In this document: in pieces, positions 42,404-51,357 of the stretch
Position numbering within the stretch: position 1 is the stretch's first letter
Layout: every line of letters starts with the position of its first letter
Assembly: GCA_031275395.1 (NCBI GenBank)
Contig: JAISOU010000046.1
Coordinates: forward strand, 1-54,499
From: Helicobacteraceae bacterium
GTDB lineage: Bacteria; Campylobacterota; Campylobacteria; Campylobacterales; SZUA-545
Reading direction: 5' to 3'
Length of the DNA: 54,499 nt
Made by a program: the position numbers and the translations under genes
The notes under the pieces: model-generated
The model's input: only the letters and a program-made list of their open reading frames with translations
Databases searched by the model: none
Told to the model about the DNA's origin: nothing

Positions 42404-43480
42404 TTACCCATCTACGATTACCCGCTTCAAAGTTTCGTCGTTTTCGATCAGCACCAAGGCGCGTTCAAAGCTGTCTTTTTCGCTAAGGATCGTATAATAA
42501 TCGCGCTTAATAGACGGCGCTAATCCCAGCGCGGCGATAAACTCTTTTTTTGCGATCGGATCGGAAGCCGCAAACTCCCAAAAGCCGATTTTTTCCAAAA
42601 TCTCGCGCAACAAGTGCGTATTCGGATTATTCTGCAATAACGCGCAAAGATAAGAGGCGATCGCCACTTGAACGCCGTGCAATTTTGGCTTTGCGCTAAC
42701 CGAATCTAGCGCGTGAGAGATTAAATGTTCCGATCCGCTTGCGGGGCGCGAAGATCCCGCTACTTCCATAGCTATTCCGCTTGTAGTTAGCGACGAAGCT
42801 AAAGATCTTTGAAACTCCGTAGCGTAAATATCGTAACTATGCTTCAAAAAAAGAAGATCAAGAGAATTATATGCAAGCATAGAGGCAAAATCGCTGAAAT
42901 GTTCATAACCTCTATTAAACGCCTCTTTCCAATCTAAAAGCGCCGTAATTTTTGAAACCATATCGCCCACGCCCGAATATAGATAATTTGCGGGTGAAAC
43001 CTTAATAATATCGAGATCGATCACAATGCCAAACGGCATTTTTGAACGCGCCGAAACTCGTTTGCCCTGAACTAAAAGCGACGATCCGGGCGAGCAAAAG
43101 CCGTCGTTTGAAAGAATCGTCGGCGCGCATATATACGGTTTTTGCAATAAAAACGCGGTATATTTTGCCGCGTCCAAAGCCTTGCCGCCGCCAATTCCTA
43201 CAATAGCGTCCAATCCGCTAGGAAGAGCGAAGGCGCTATGCGCTATAGCGTCGAGATCAATCGATTCCACGCTCTTTTGCTCCGCAATTTCGATCTTATA
43301 TCTATTAAGCGTTTCAGAAAAACGCGGTTCGATTAAGTTTGCCGTATTCTTGCCCATAAAAACGGCGATTTTCATCATCTCTTTATCATAAAGATATTTA
43401 CCGATTCTGGCAATCTTGCCGTTTCCAATTTTAAGCAAATATGGTATGCTAATCTGTTTGGTATTTGGAGCGGCGATCAT
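42404..43480 (-). CDS. Glycerol-1-phosphate dehydrogenase-like protein
   Basis: The 358-residue protein belongs to the EgsA/AraM branch of iron-type alcohol dehydrogenases, which reduce dihydroxyacetone phosphate to sn-glycerol-1-phosphate. Features: GIGGGKALDAAKYTAFLL (NAD(P) binding, about 95), APTILSNDGFCSPGSSL, metal ligands in YSGVGDMVSKITALLDW (Asp), SGSEHLISHALD (His) and KLHGVQVAIA (His). It overlaps the HAD gene by four bases. Exact substrate is inferred from family; sedoheptulose-cyclase-like and other branches have similar motifs. Confidence 0.85.
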   Translation of the reverse strand: MIAAPNTKQISIPYLLKIGNGKIARIGKYLYDKEMMKIAVFMGKNTANLIEPRFSETLNRYKIEIAEQKSVESIDLDAIAHSAFALPSGLDAIVGIGGGKALDAAKYTAFLLQKPYICAPTILSNDGFCSPGSSLLVQGKRVSARSKMPFGIVIDLDIIKVSPANYLYSGVGDMVSKITALLDWKEAFNRGYEHFSDFASMLAYNSLDLLFLKHSYDIYATEFQRSLASSLTTSGIAMEVAGSSRPASGSEHLISHALDSVSAKPKLHGVQVAIASYLCALLQNNPNTHLLREILEKIGFWEFAASDPIAKKEFIAALGLAPSIKRDYYTILSEKDSFERALVLIENDETLKRVIVDG

Positions 43481-44142
43481 CTTATCTCCTTTATATTATT
43501 TATAAAAAAATATTCTATATCTCCGAAATCGTTAAACTCCAGCGTGTTGATCCTAGCTTCGCGACATTTTTCAAGCAACATCTTTCGCGCAAAAACAACG
43601 TCGGCGATTTTTGCCGATTCAAAATCTGGTAATCCGTCGCCCGCAAAAATTAACGTGTAACCTTGATCCTTTAGCGTCTTTGCAAGCTTATATTTTGATA
43701 CGCCCGTTTGCCGATCGTAAAAAGGATCGTTTATATCCGGCGCTTTTAGCGTTAATCCGTTTGTCTGATCGTATTCGCCGTTGTTTGCTAAAAGCAAAAT
43801 ATTATAGGTTTTGATCCATTCGCCAATTAGCGCTTTAATATAATAGTCGCACCCCGCGCTTGCAATATAGGTTGGAATACCTTTTTCGTAGCATAGGGCA
43901 AAAACCGATCGCGCTTTAGGATCGACCCTAACGCCGCTAACAAACCGATCGAAATCCTCTTTGGAAAGTCTAAGCGAAGCGAACATCTCTTTTAGCGCGT
44001 CAAAATGCGTCTTGTTGCCCGTTAAGTATTCGCGCCAAGGCGCAAGCGCGCTATCGTCAAAAAACGCTTCGGCGGTGTAGTAGAAAAAATCGTCGTCGCT
44101 GATCGTGCCGTCAAAATCGCTCAAAAACGCATATTTATTCAT
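43477..44142 (-). CDS. HAD phosphatase, MtnX/phosphoserine-phosphatase-like
   Basis: The 221-residue protein has HAD motif I FLSDFDGTISDDD (nucleophile Asp near 9), motif II IASAGCDYYI (about 92), Lys in SKYKLAKTLKD and motif III IFAGDGLPDFESAKIADVVFA. This pattern fits MtnX (methionine salvage) and PSP-like phosphatases. A four-base overlap with the dehydrogenase suggests action on its product or substrate. It begins a run of seven co-directional genes; the 120-base gap upstream probably holds the promoter. Confidence 0.85.
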   Translation of the reverse strand: MNKYAFLSDFDGTISDDDFFYYTAEAFFDDSALAPWREYLTGNKTHFDALKEMFASLRLSKEDFDRFVSGVRVDPKARSVFALCYEKGIPTYIASAGCDYYIKALIGEWIKTYNILLLANNGEYDQTNGLTLKAPDINDPFYDRQTGVSKYKLAKTLKDQGYTLIFAGDGLPDFESAKIADVVFARKMLLEKCREARINTLEFNDFGDIEYFFINNIKEIR

Positions 44143-44262
44143 ATCGCATTATTGCATTTTTTTAGCTTTTTGCGGTTTTACGCAGGCGAAAATCGGACAA
44201 AACCGCGAGAAGGACGGCGCGGGGTAAAACCAAGCGGCGATACGCGGATTTAACGCTGACGT

Positions 44263-44829
44263 TTATATTTTTGCGTAAAGTAGGATTCGGCAACTATTTT
44301 CTATAAGCGCGAATTTTTTAGCAAGCTCGTTGATCTCTCTTGCGTGAGCGTAGATGCCGTAACCGCGAATAATTAAAATATCCAAATCCTGATCGATCAT
44401 CATTTTTGGTATCTCTACGTCGGCGCGTTCATACCAATCGTCCGCTTTTTTTGGATCGTAGATTTTTAGGCTTGGATATAAACGTTTTCCAAAGTAATCG
44501 CGGGGAACAATATAATCCGCGTCTAACGAATAGGCTGTGGCAAACGGAGGCATAGCGTAGGCGACAAACTTTGCGTCGGGAATATTTTGATAGATCGACG
44601 AGTGAATCTCGCTATCTAAACTAGCGTCTTTCCAACGATAATCGCGGGCGTGCCTTAATAGAATAAAGTCCTCTTCGTCCATCGCGTCGAATATCGCCTC
44701 TTTTTTATTGATAATAAACTTATTTAACTCGATTCTAGCGGAGATCGATCCGTGAAAAATGCCAAAGAAGTTTTGTCGAAACAGCGAGAGCGAAACGCGG
44801 CGTAACTTATCTATAATCGTTTCTTCCAT
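44263..44829 (-). CDS. Class II aldolase/adducin-fold protein lacking zinc His residues
   Basis: The 188-residue protein follows the class II aldolase/MtnB fold: FGIFHGSISARIE corresponds to the usual GNxSxR phosphate loop and AYAMPPFATAYSLD to the usual HxHPPxATAxS. The zinc His pair is replaced (AYAMPP), and IIRGYGIYAHAREINEL lacks the NHG His. Either it is non-catalytic or it uses another mechanism. I believe similar proteins occur in Campylobacter. It abuts the FAD oxidoreductase (one base apart), so they are co-expressed. Confidence 0.75.
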   Translation of the reverse strand: MEETIIDKLRRVSLSLFRQNFFGIFHGSISARIELNKFIINKKEAIFDAMDEEDFILLRHARDYRWKDASLDSEIHSSIYQNIPDAKFVAYAMPPFATAYSLDADYIVPRDYFGKRLYPSLKIYDPKKADDWYERADVEIPKMMIDQDLDILIIRGYGIYAHAREINELAKKFALIENSCRILLYAKI

Positions 44830-45969
44830 TTAATACTCCAAAGGCGAAAATTGTTTTAAGGTATCGCAAGAGCTTGCTTTAATATCTCTTCTAAAGGTTC
44901 GCAAAATAAAACGGGACGGCTTAAACGGATTTTCTATATCTTTTTCGCCGTTTGCGATCGTCTTTGCAACTATTTTTGCGACGTATGGCGCGGTTACAAA
45001 TCCTCTTGCGCCGTGCGCGCCAAAATAGTATAGATTCGGATAGTAGGAAAAAGAATCTTCCGCAACTCTTTCGCCGTTTGGCAAATTAGGAAAATCGCGC
45101 AATATTTTATGAGCGTTTGGAAACTTTCCCGCGATAGGAATATAATCGGAGCTTGCGGGGCGCATACCGCCAAGAATATCTAAAAACTCCGCGTTTTTAA
45201 TTTCAGGCAGCATTTTAATCGCTTTTTTCAGAAGCTCGTCGATCGCGCTAGGGTCGATTTGCCAATCTATTGCGGCGCGTTTATGCGTAGCGCCGATCGC
45301 CGCCGTTTGATTAGCAAAGCTAGCGGAAATCGCAATATCGCTCATATAGTTATAAGCGATCGGACGAACGGGTTTGACGCGCAAACGCTCGCCCCATACG
45401 CCGCGAGTTTTTAGCCACCAATCGGGCAGTAGCGACGGATAAGCGCCCGTAGCGACGACGAGAGTTTGCGCGCTTAATTCGCCGATATGCCATTCGCCGT
45501 TTTTATAACGTAAGCGATCGGCTTTTGCGTTTTCAAAAACGACGCATTTTTCAAAAAGTCTTTCGCATAATTTTACCGCGTCTATAGCGCCCGCGTTTGG
45601 AAAAAATATCGCTTCGCCGCGACGCTCATACTCGATTTTTGTTAGCTTAATATTGTCGTTAAAGCGCTCTATCGATTCGCCGCTTTTTGCGAAACGCAAA
45701 GCGCCGTTTTTTACCAAAAGATCGGGGGCTATTTTTTCGTAAAAAGAAATTGAAAAAGCTAGCGCTTCATTGATAAAATCAACAAGCGATCCTTTACCCA
45801 TCATAGGCGAAAGAAAAGCGCCCGCCGCGCCGCTTGCTCCGCTTGCGATCTTTGCCAGTTCTACGACGCATACGTTTAGATCGTTTTTAGCAAGAAAATA
45901 TCCTATTGACGCGCCGCCGATTCCTCCGCCGATTACGATCGCGTCGAATCTTTTTACAGGCACGCGCAA
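44830..45969 (-). CDS. FAD-dependent oxidoreductase, MnmC C-terminal-like
   Basis: The 379-residue DAO-family protein has the N-terminal FAD fold AIVIGGGIGGASIGYFLAKN (about 10-30), GASGAAGAFLSPMM, LVVATGAYPSLL (about 170), LGGMRPASSDYIPIAG and the C-terminal FGAHGARGFVTAPYVA. The latter three blocks resemble the oxidoreductase half of MnmC, which cuts cmnm5U34 of tRNA to nm5U. Without a methyltransferase half it would act as MnmC2. Another amine oxidase role is possible. It overlaps mtaB by 16 bases, another tRNA-modifying gene, which supports the MnmC2 reading. Confidence 0.8.
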   Translation of the reverse strand: MRVPVKRFDAIVIGGGIGGASIGYFLAKNDLNVCVVELAKIASGASGAAGAFLSPMMGKGSLVDFINEALAFSISFYEKIAPDLLVKNGALRFAKSGESIERFNDNIKLTKIEYERRGEAIFFPNAGAIDAVKLCERLFEKCVVFENAKADRLRYKNGEWHIGELSAQTLVVATGAYPSLLPDWWLKTRGVWGERLRVKPVRPIAYNYMSDIAISASFANQTAAIGATHKRAAIDWQIDPSAIDELLKKAIKMLPEIKNAEFLDILGGMRPASSDYIPIAGKFPNAHKILRDFPNLPNGERVAEDSFSYYPNLYYFGAHGARGFVTAPYVAKIVAKTIANGEKDIENPFKPSRFILRTFRRDIKASSCDTLKQFSPLEY

Positions 45970-47207
45970 TCCTCTATACGGGCTTCTATAGCGCCGTTTT
46001 GGTCGATCGAATATTTTTTAACCTCAATCCAACCGCTATGATCGCTATCGGAGTTAATTTGAACCCGTGAGAAAAACTGATCTAATCCGCTATTATCTTT
46101 TTCGATTAAAACGATAAGCGACTCTTTATTTTTAAGATAAAAATCGCGTCTTTTTTGGTCGATAATTTTAGCGATCGCTTTGCGCCGCTCGTTTGCTATA
46201 AGTCCATTAACGTCGATTTTCATCTTTGCCGCTTTTGTCCCTTCGCGGGGGCTAAATGGAAATATATGAATATGCGTTAAAGGCAGTAGTTTTAAGCGAT
46301 CGATAGCCTCGTTAAAAATCTCTTCGCTCTCGCTAGGAAAACCCACGATATAATCGCTTCCGATCGCAAAGCCAAGCTTTGAAACTTTTTCCAACAAAAT
46401 ACGATCGCTTTTGACGCTGTTTCTACGATTCATCGCTTTTAATATACGATCGCTTGTGTGTTGCAAAGCTATATGCAGATGTTTTGCCATAAAAGGAGCG
46501 GCGCATATATCCAATAATTCGTCGCTAACCAAACACGGCTCGATACTGCTTAAACGCAGACGGCGAACGCCAGAAATCTTGCCGATAGAGGCGATCAGAT
46601 CGGCGATATTTTCGCCGCGATCGCGCCCGTAAGCGCCCGTATTTACGCCCGTTAAAACAAACTCTTCAAAACCGCGATCCGCAAGCCTTTTAATCTGTTC
46701 CAGAACAAAGCTTTTAGACGCGCTTCGGGCTTTGCCGCGAACAAGCGGAATAACGCAGTAACTACAATTAAAATCGCACCCGTCCTGTATTTTAATAAAC
46801 GCTCTTGTTTTCCCGTCGAAACGATCGATAATGGTTTCGTCAAAACTATCTAAAGCGCCAAGCGCCTCAAAAGGCTTTTCGGCGCTCAAAAAGTCGTCGA
46901 TCCGCGCCTTTTCGGAGTGTCCGAAAACGCCGTCGATCTCGGCGTTTTCTAGTAATCTTTTACCCAAACTCGCCGCGCCGCAACCCGTAAATAATAATTT
47001 TGCTTTTGGATTTTCGCGCCGCATTCGTCTAACGAAAGCTCTAACCGTCGCGTCGGCGCTATTTGTAACGGTGCAGGAATTAACGACGATCGCGTCGGAA
47101 TCGGCTTCGTTATCGGCGATTTGCCATTCGTTTAAGCGAGCGGCGATCACGCTTGTATCAAAAAAATTAGATCGACAACCGAAGGTTTTGAAATAAACCG
47201 TTTTCAC
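45954..47207 (-). CDS. mtaB: tRNA methylthiotransferase MtaB-like (radical SAM)
   Basis: This enzyme class adds a methylthio group to t6A37 of tRNA. The 417-residue protein has the N-terminal UPF0004 cluster Cys residues (KTFGCRSNFFD, VNSCTVTNSAD, FTGCGAAS), the radical SAM motif KIQDGCDFNCSYCVIPLVRG (CxxxCxxC, about 140), IALQHTSDRILKAMNRR and GFPSESEEIF. The TRAM-like C-terminus is short. NSCTVT and the length favour MtaB over MiaB or RimO. It overlaps argS and the oxidoreductase. Confidence 0.9.
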   Translation of the reverse strand: MKTVYFKTFGCRSNFFDTSVIAARLNEWQIADNEADSDAIVVNSCTVTNSADATVRAFVRRMRRENPKAKLLFTGCGAASLGKRLLENAEIDGVFGHSEKARIDDFLSAEKPFEALGALDSFDETIIDRFDGKTRAFIKIQDGCDFNCSYCVIPLVRGKARSASKSFVLEQIKRLADRGFEEFVLTGVNTGAYGRDRGENIADLIASIGKISGVRRLRLSSIEPCLVSDELLDICAAPFMAKHLHIALQHTSDRILKAMNRRNSVKSDRILLEKVSKLGFAIGSDYIVGFPSESEEIFNEAIDRLKLLPLTHIHIFPFSPREGTKAAKMKIDVNGLIANERRKAIAKIIDQKRRDFYLKNKESLIVLIEKDNSGLDQFFSRVQINSDSDHSGWIEVKKYSIDQNGAIEARIEDCACL

Positions 47208-48799
47208 ATTCTTGTTTTAGCCGTTATGCCAAGCAGTCGCAAACCGATTCTGATCGATAGCGCCGTTAATAAAAGAATCTTTGCGAAACTATCTTGGTTA
47301 TTAGAGCCGATTACGCGATTATCCGCATAAAACTTATGCGTTTTTACGGCGAGTTTATAGAGGTAATCGGTTAATAGGTGCGGTTGGCGCGTTTTGAAAC
47401 TTTCGCTAATTATTTCGCTTAGTTGCAAAGCGGCAAATAATAATTCTTTGGCGTCTGACGGAAGATCGCTTAATATAACGCCGCTAAAATCGCTTGGCTC
47501 TTTACCCAATTTTTCAAAGAGCGAGCAGATTCTTGCGTGCGCGTAATTGACGTAGTAGATTGGATTGTTACTATCCTCTTTTTTCAATAAATTGACGTCA
47601 AACTCTAAATGCGTGTCGGAGCGTTTTGTAAGAAAGATAAAACGCAACGCGTCGTATCCAACCTCTTCGCCAACTTCCTCCATAGCTACAAAGTTACCCG
47701 ATCGTTTGCCCATTTTATACGGCTCGCCGTTTTTAAGTAACGAAACCATTTGCGATAATAAAATCTCTAATTTATTTGAATCGTAGCCTAAATATTCGAT
47801 CGCCGCTTTTACTCGCGGGATATATCCGTGATGATCCGCGCCCCATATATTGATCGCGCGATCGTATCCGCGCGCAAACTTATCGTCGTGATAGATAATA
47901 TCGCCCGCAAGATATGTTGGCGCTCCGTTTTCGCGCGCTATGACGCGATCTTTTCCGTCGCCTTTTTTGGACGAGGCAAGCCACGTTTTATTATCGTCGT
48001 CTATATAGATCGCGTCGTTTTTCCTTAAACGTTCTAAAATAGCGTTCCAACGATCGTATAAAGATTTTTCGCTCACGAAACGATCAAAAACAATATCCGC
48101 GTTACTAAGAGTTTTCTTGATCCACTCTAGCATTTGATCTTTTGCCCAAACGCACAACTCCGACAAATCGGAATCTGGCGCAAAAGCCGAGATTCCAAAG
48201 CGTTCCAAAGCGTTTTTGGCTAGATTGGATATATATTCGCCCTGATAACATTCGTCTGGAAAATCTATCTTTTCGCCAAGCGCTTCGATACGAGCTTTAT
48301 AATAAACCGATTTTCCAAGCAGATCAACCTGATTTCCCGCGTCGTTTATGTAATATTCGCTTGTAACCGAATACCCTAAATGCCGCGCAAGCTGCGCAAG
48401 CGAGTCGCCGTAAAAAGCTCCGCGCGCGTGTCCGATATGCAGAGGTCCCGTAGGATTTGCGCTAACAAACTCAAGCAGGATTTTTTCGTTCTTATTTTCA
48501 GCCGCGCCAAAGCGATCGCCAAGTTTTAGCGCTTCGTTTGCGCAGTCGTCTAAAAAACGATCGCTTAATTTGAAATTAACAAACCCGCTCGTGGCGCTAA
48601 CTTCGCTGAAAAGTTCCGGATTTTCCAGCTTCTTGCTTAACTCCAGAGCGATCTCGTTTGGCGCTTTGCCTTCCGTCTTCGCCAATGAAAAGGCGATCGG
48701 CGTGGCAAAATGCCCAAAAGAGGAATCTTTAGGCGCGTTTAACGCCGCTTGCTTTGCGCCGATTTGCTCGCGAATAAAACGCGAAATCCGCTCTTTCAC
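47204..48799 (-). CDS. argS: Arginyl-tRNA synthetase
   Basis: ArgRS charges tRNA-Arg. The 531-residue class I enzyme has FVSANPTGPLHIGHARGAFY (HIGH motif, about 118), the KMSK-like PYKMGKRSGNFV (about 372; Gly replaces Ser, tolerated in this family), and the helical DALR anticodon domain (NYAHARICSLFEKL onward). An N-terminal Add-1 domain is present. It follows tatA by 54 bases and overlaps mtaB by four. This order is conserved with C. jejuni. Confidence 0.97.
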   Translation of the reverse strand: MKERISRFIREQIGAKQAALNAPKDSSFGHFATPIAFSLAKTEGKAPNEIALELSKKLENPELFSEVSATSGFVNFKLSDRFLDDCANEALKLGDRFGAAENKNEKILLEFVSANPTGPLHIGHARGAFYGDSLAQLARHLGYSVTSEYYINDAGNQVDLLGKSVYYKARIEALGEKIDFPDECYQGEYISNLAKNALERFGISAFAPDSDLSELCVWAKDQMLEWIKKTLSNADIVFDRFVSEKSLYDRWNAILERLRKNDAIYIDDDNKTWLASSKKGDGKDRVIARENGAPTYLAGDIIYHDDKFARGYDRAINIWGADHHGYIPRVKAAIEYLGYDSNKLEILLSQMVSLLKNGEPYKMGKRSGNFVAMEEVGEEVGYDALRFIFLTKRSDTHLEFDVNLLKKEDSNNPIYYVNYAHARICSLFEKLGKEPSDFSGVILSDLPSDAKELLFAALQLSEIISESFKTRQPHLLTDYLYKLAVKTHKFYADNRVIGSNNQDSFAKILLLTALSIRIGLRLLGITAKTRM

Positions 48800-48853
48800 A
48801 GATCGACCTTTATAACTTCTATTTTCAAACCTAGCGCCATAAAATTACGCGAT

Positions 48854-49066
48854 TTACGCGGTTTTGGCGCTTTCGTTATTAGGCGTTTTCGCCTCTTTTT
48901 CTTTGTCGCCTTCGATCGTCTTGACTTCGGCTTCGTCCTCTTTGATCGCGTTTTTAAAGTTCTTTATGCCGATTCCGAGTCCTTTTGCCAATTCGGGTAT
49001 CTTTTTTGCCCCAAACAGTAAAACCACAATAATAAGAATAACGATCAGGTTTTGCATACTAACCAT
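48854..49066 (-). CDS. tatA: Sec-independent translocase subunit TatA
   Basis: The 70-residue protein has a single N-terminal membrane helix ([25 protein letters not shown], about 7-30), the hinge [11 protein letters not shown] typical of TatA, an amphipathic helix (KNFKNAIKE) and a charged disordered tail. It builds the pore that exports folded proteins such as Mo-cofactor enzymes, in line with mob and mod genes here. The start is the first ATG after AAAAAGGAG; a second ATG three codons later is possible. It lies between gmk and argS as in Campylobacter. Confidence 0.93.
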   Translation of the reverse strand: MVSMQNLIVILIIVVLLFGAKKIPELAKGLGIGIKNFKNAIKEDEAEVKTIEGDKEKEAKTPNNESAKTA

Positions 49067-49098
49067 TTTTTCTCCTTTTTTATTTAATTGCCGCGACT

Positions 49099-49710
49099 CT
49101 AACTAAGCCACTCGGCGATGAACTTGCGTAATTCTACCTTGTCGCGCTTTATCCGCGAGGCAAGCGCCAGCGCTTTAAGCGTTTCCAAGCTCTTTTCAAA
49201 GCTATCGTTGATCAAAAGATAGTCGTAAGCGCCAATGGATTGCATCTCGTCGAGCGCGTTTTCCAGCCGTTTTCGGATCGCTTCGGGATCGTCCGCGCCG
49301 CGTTTTTCCAGCCGTTCTTTTAAGATCGCGTTCGACGGCGCGGTAACAAAAACGCTCGTCGTTACGTTTGCAAAGAGCTTGACGATCGACGCCTGTCCTT
49401 GAACGTCTATATCAAAAACGACCGTTTTGCCCTCTTTTAACTCGCTTTCGACCCGCGATCTGCTTGTGCCGTAGTAGTTGTTATGCACGTTTGCCCACTC
49501 CAAAAACTCGCCTCTTTCGACCGCGTCGCTAAAGGCTTCTTTGGAGGTAAAAAAGTAATCTTTTCCCTCTTGTTCGCCGATTCTTGCGGTTCTTGTCGTC
49601 GTCGATACGGAAAGATGGGCAAAGTCAAAATCCTCGCATAATTTTTCACACAGCGAGCTTTTGCCCGATCCGCTGGGGCCTGAAACAACCAGAAGCGATC
49701 CGCTCATCAT
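49099..49710 (-). CDS. gmk: Guanylate kinase
   Basis: Gmk phosphorylates GMP to GDP. The 203-residue protein has Walker [18 protein letters not shown] (about 8), the GMP-binding [19 protein letters not shown] (about 37), [13 protein letters not shown] (about 71) and [12 protein letters not shown]. Its start overlaps the end of the acidic gene by four bases. All residues expected for activity are visible. Confidence 0.97.
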   Translation of the reverse strand: MMSGSLLVVSGPSGSGKSSLCEKLCEDFDFAHLSVSTTTRTARIGEQEGKDYFFTSKEAFSDAVERGEFLEWANVHNNYYGTSRSRVESELKEGKTVVFDIDVQGQASIVKLFANVTTSVFVTAPSNAILKERLEKRGADDPEAIRKRLENALDEMQSIGAYDYLLINDSFEKSLETLKALALASRIKRDKVELRKFIAEWLS

Positions 49711-51269
49711 TTTTTCTTTGGAAACGCTATATTGATCGTCAGCTGCATTCCGTCCAGCAATTCGCGCAGGGTATTTGGAGGTAGAGCCGCCAACGCGCTT
49801 TCAAGCGCGCTTTTTTGCGCGCTCTGTTCCGATCCCTCGTCGGCGCGTTCGCCAAAGGTTAGCTTCAACGTTTCTTGCGATTCGTCCTCCTGATCTTCTT
49901 CGATCTGCGGCGGCGTTAGCTCCAGCTTTTCGCCAAGCGCCAGCGCCACGTCGCTTTCGCCAAGCGCCGATAATTCGTCGTCAGTTTCTTCTTTTGGTTC
50001 TTGCGCGATAGGCGTTTGCTCGGTATGTTCCTCTAGCTCCTCTAGTTCGCCTACGATCGGGGTTTGATCGATTGGATCGATCGGATCAAGCGGGATCTCG
50101 TCAAAACTGATTTTGAAATCGTCGTCGATAGGCTCTTCGGCGGGGGTTTCTTGCGCGATATTCTCGTCGATCGTATCTTGGTTTTTTGGAAGCTCGTCAA
50201 AACTTATTTCAAACTTCTCGCTAGGAGCGTTAGCGTCCTCTATGCCAAGATCGATATCGGCAATCTCCTCCTCTTTCGCGTCGCTTTTTTCCGGCTCGGC
50301 TTCGGCGGCGCTCTCCTGTTTAAGATCGGCTAAATCCTCGTCGTCAAGCAACGAACCGTTTTCGCCAAGATCCAGTTTAAGCTCCTCTTGCGTCGTATTC
50401 AGATCGCCTAAATCGTCCAGATCGCCTAAACCCTCCTGTTGCGTCGTATCCACGCCTAAATCGTCCAGATCGCCTAGATCGCCCAAACCTTCCTGTTGCG
50501 TCGTATTCAGATCGTCCAAATCGTCCAGATCGCCTAAACCCTCCTGTTGGGGCGCGTCGAGATCGTCCGTAGGCGTTTCGCTCGGTTTTTCTTGCGGCTC
50601 TTGGTTAATCTCGTCTAATAACCCTTTAACCTCGTCAATCTCCTCTTTGTCTAAAACGGAAGTTTTCGGCTCGTTTTCGTCGTTAGCGCTTTGATCCGCT
50701 TGCGTTTCGTCCGCGGGTTTCTCCTGCGCGACCGACAAGTCAAGATCGTCGTTTTGATCGATCAGATCGATCTCCTGCGCCTGATCGCCTTCGATCGGCG
50801 CGAGATCCTCGACCTGCGCCGTATCCGCGCCGCTTGGAGAGGTCGTCTGCGTTTCGTCCGACGCGCTCAGATCTCCTAGATCGCCTAAATCCGCCGCATT
50901 GTCGTCAAACAGCGCCAAATCGTCGTCCACAGACGGAAGCTCTTCCGGCGTCTCGTCGCTTTTGTTGGCGGCAAACTCGTCGGTGAGATCCGTAGGCAGA
51001 AGCGGCTTTTTAATGTAGAGATCAAAGCCTTCGATTTCCTCGCCGTTCTTGGGATATAAAAGCCCGATTTTGGCGTTTGAATACTTGGCGCGCAAGGTTT
51101 CTATTCCCTCGCCGTCCAAACTTTCGTTATCGACCAACGCCCACGCGTAATCGCCCGCCGCCGCGTCCGCTACGTTTTCGGCGGTCAATAACTCCATTCC
51201 GCTTTTCTGCGCGCTAAGACGCACCAGCTTTTCAACCATTGCGTTTTTATTGATGAGTAGAATCTTCAT
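49707..51269 (-). CDS. Highly acidic repeat protein with receiver-like N-terminus
   Basis: The 520-residue protein has an N-terminal receiver-like fold of about 100 residues (KILLINKNAMVEKLVRLSAQ, WALVDNESLDGEGIETL, GLLYPKN, DLYIKKPLLPTDL), with a Lys of the KP(L) motif but a degenerate acidic triad. Then come about 350 residues rich in Asp, Glu, Leu and Gln, containing near-repeats of TTQQEGLGDLDDLDDL (about 260-330), and a folded tail LPPNTLRELLDGMQLTINIAFP. It is homologous by position to the acidic protein next to gmk and fliR in C. jejuni. ATG 51269 is chosen for its AGGGAGCGG ribosome site. Confidence 0.82.
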   Translation of the reverse strand: MKILLINKNAMVEKLVRLSAQKSGMELLTAENVADAAAGDYAWALVDNESLDGEGIETLRAKYSNAKIGLLYPKNGEEIEGFDLYIKKPLLPTDLTDEFAANKSDETPEELPSVDDDLALFDDNAADLGDLGDLSASDETQTTSPSGADTAQVEDLAPIEGDQAQEIDLIDQNDDLDLSVAQEKPADETQADQSANDENEPKTSVLDKEEIDEVKGLLDEINQEPQEKPSETPTDDLDAPQQEGLGDLDDLDDLNTTQQEGLGDLGDLDDLGVDTTQQEGLGDLDDLGDLNTTQEELKLDLGENGSLLDDEDLADLKQESAAEAEPEKSDAKEEEIADIDLGIEDANAPSEKFEISFDELPKNQDTIDENIAQETPAEEPIDDDFKISFDEIPLDPIDPIDQTPIVGELEELEEHTEQTPIAQEPKEETDDELSALGESDVALALGEKLELTPPQIEEDQEDESQETLKLTFGERADEGSEQSAQKSALESALAALPPNTLRELLDGMQLTINIAFPKKK

Positions 51270-51314
51270 TACCGCTCCCTGCAAGCATTTCAAGTAAAAG
51301 AATTAAAGCCATTG

Positions 51315-51320
51315 TATAGT
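51315..51320 (+). promoter_or_regulatory. Candidate -10 box (TATAGT) for the PLD gene
   Basis: TATAGT lies 38 bases before the ATG at 51358, in the divergent space to the acidic gene. It is the same hexamer as before the porin gene. Confidence 0.4.
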
Positions 51321-51357
51321 ATGCGCGCTTTTTTATCTATGTTAATAGGGGTTCAAT

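Noticed and set aside
44173-44210. GCGGTTTT / AAAACCGC hairpin between the aldolase-like gene and the HAD gene
   Set aside because: Loop of about 19 bases and the T run lies on the wrong side for the minus-strand genes.
50113-50694. 193-residue Ser-rich plus-strand frame (SKSSRSPKPS repeats)
   Set aside because: It is the antisense shadow of the Asp/Leu/Gln repeats of the acidic gene.
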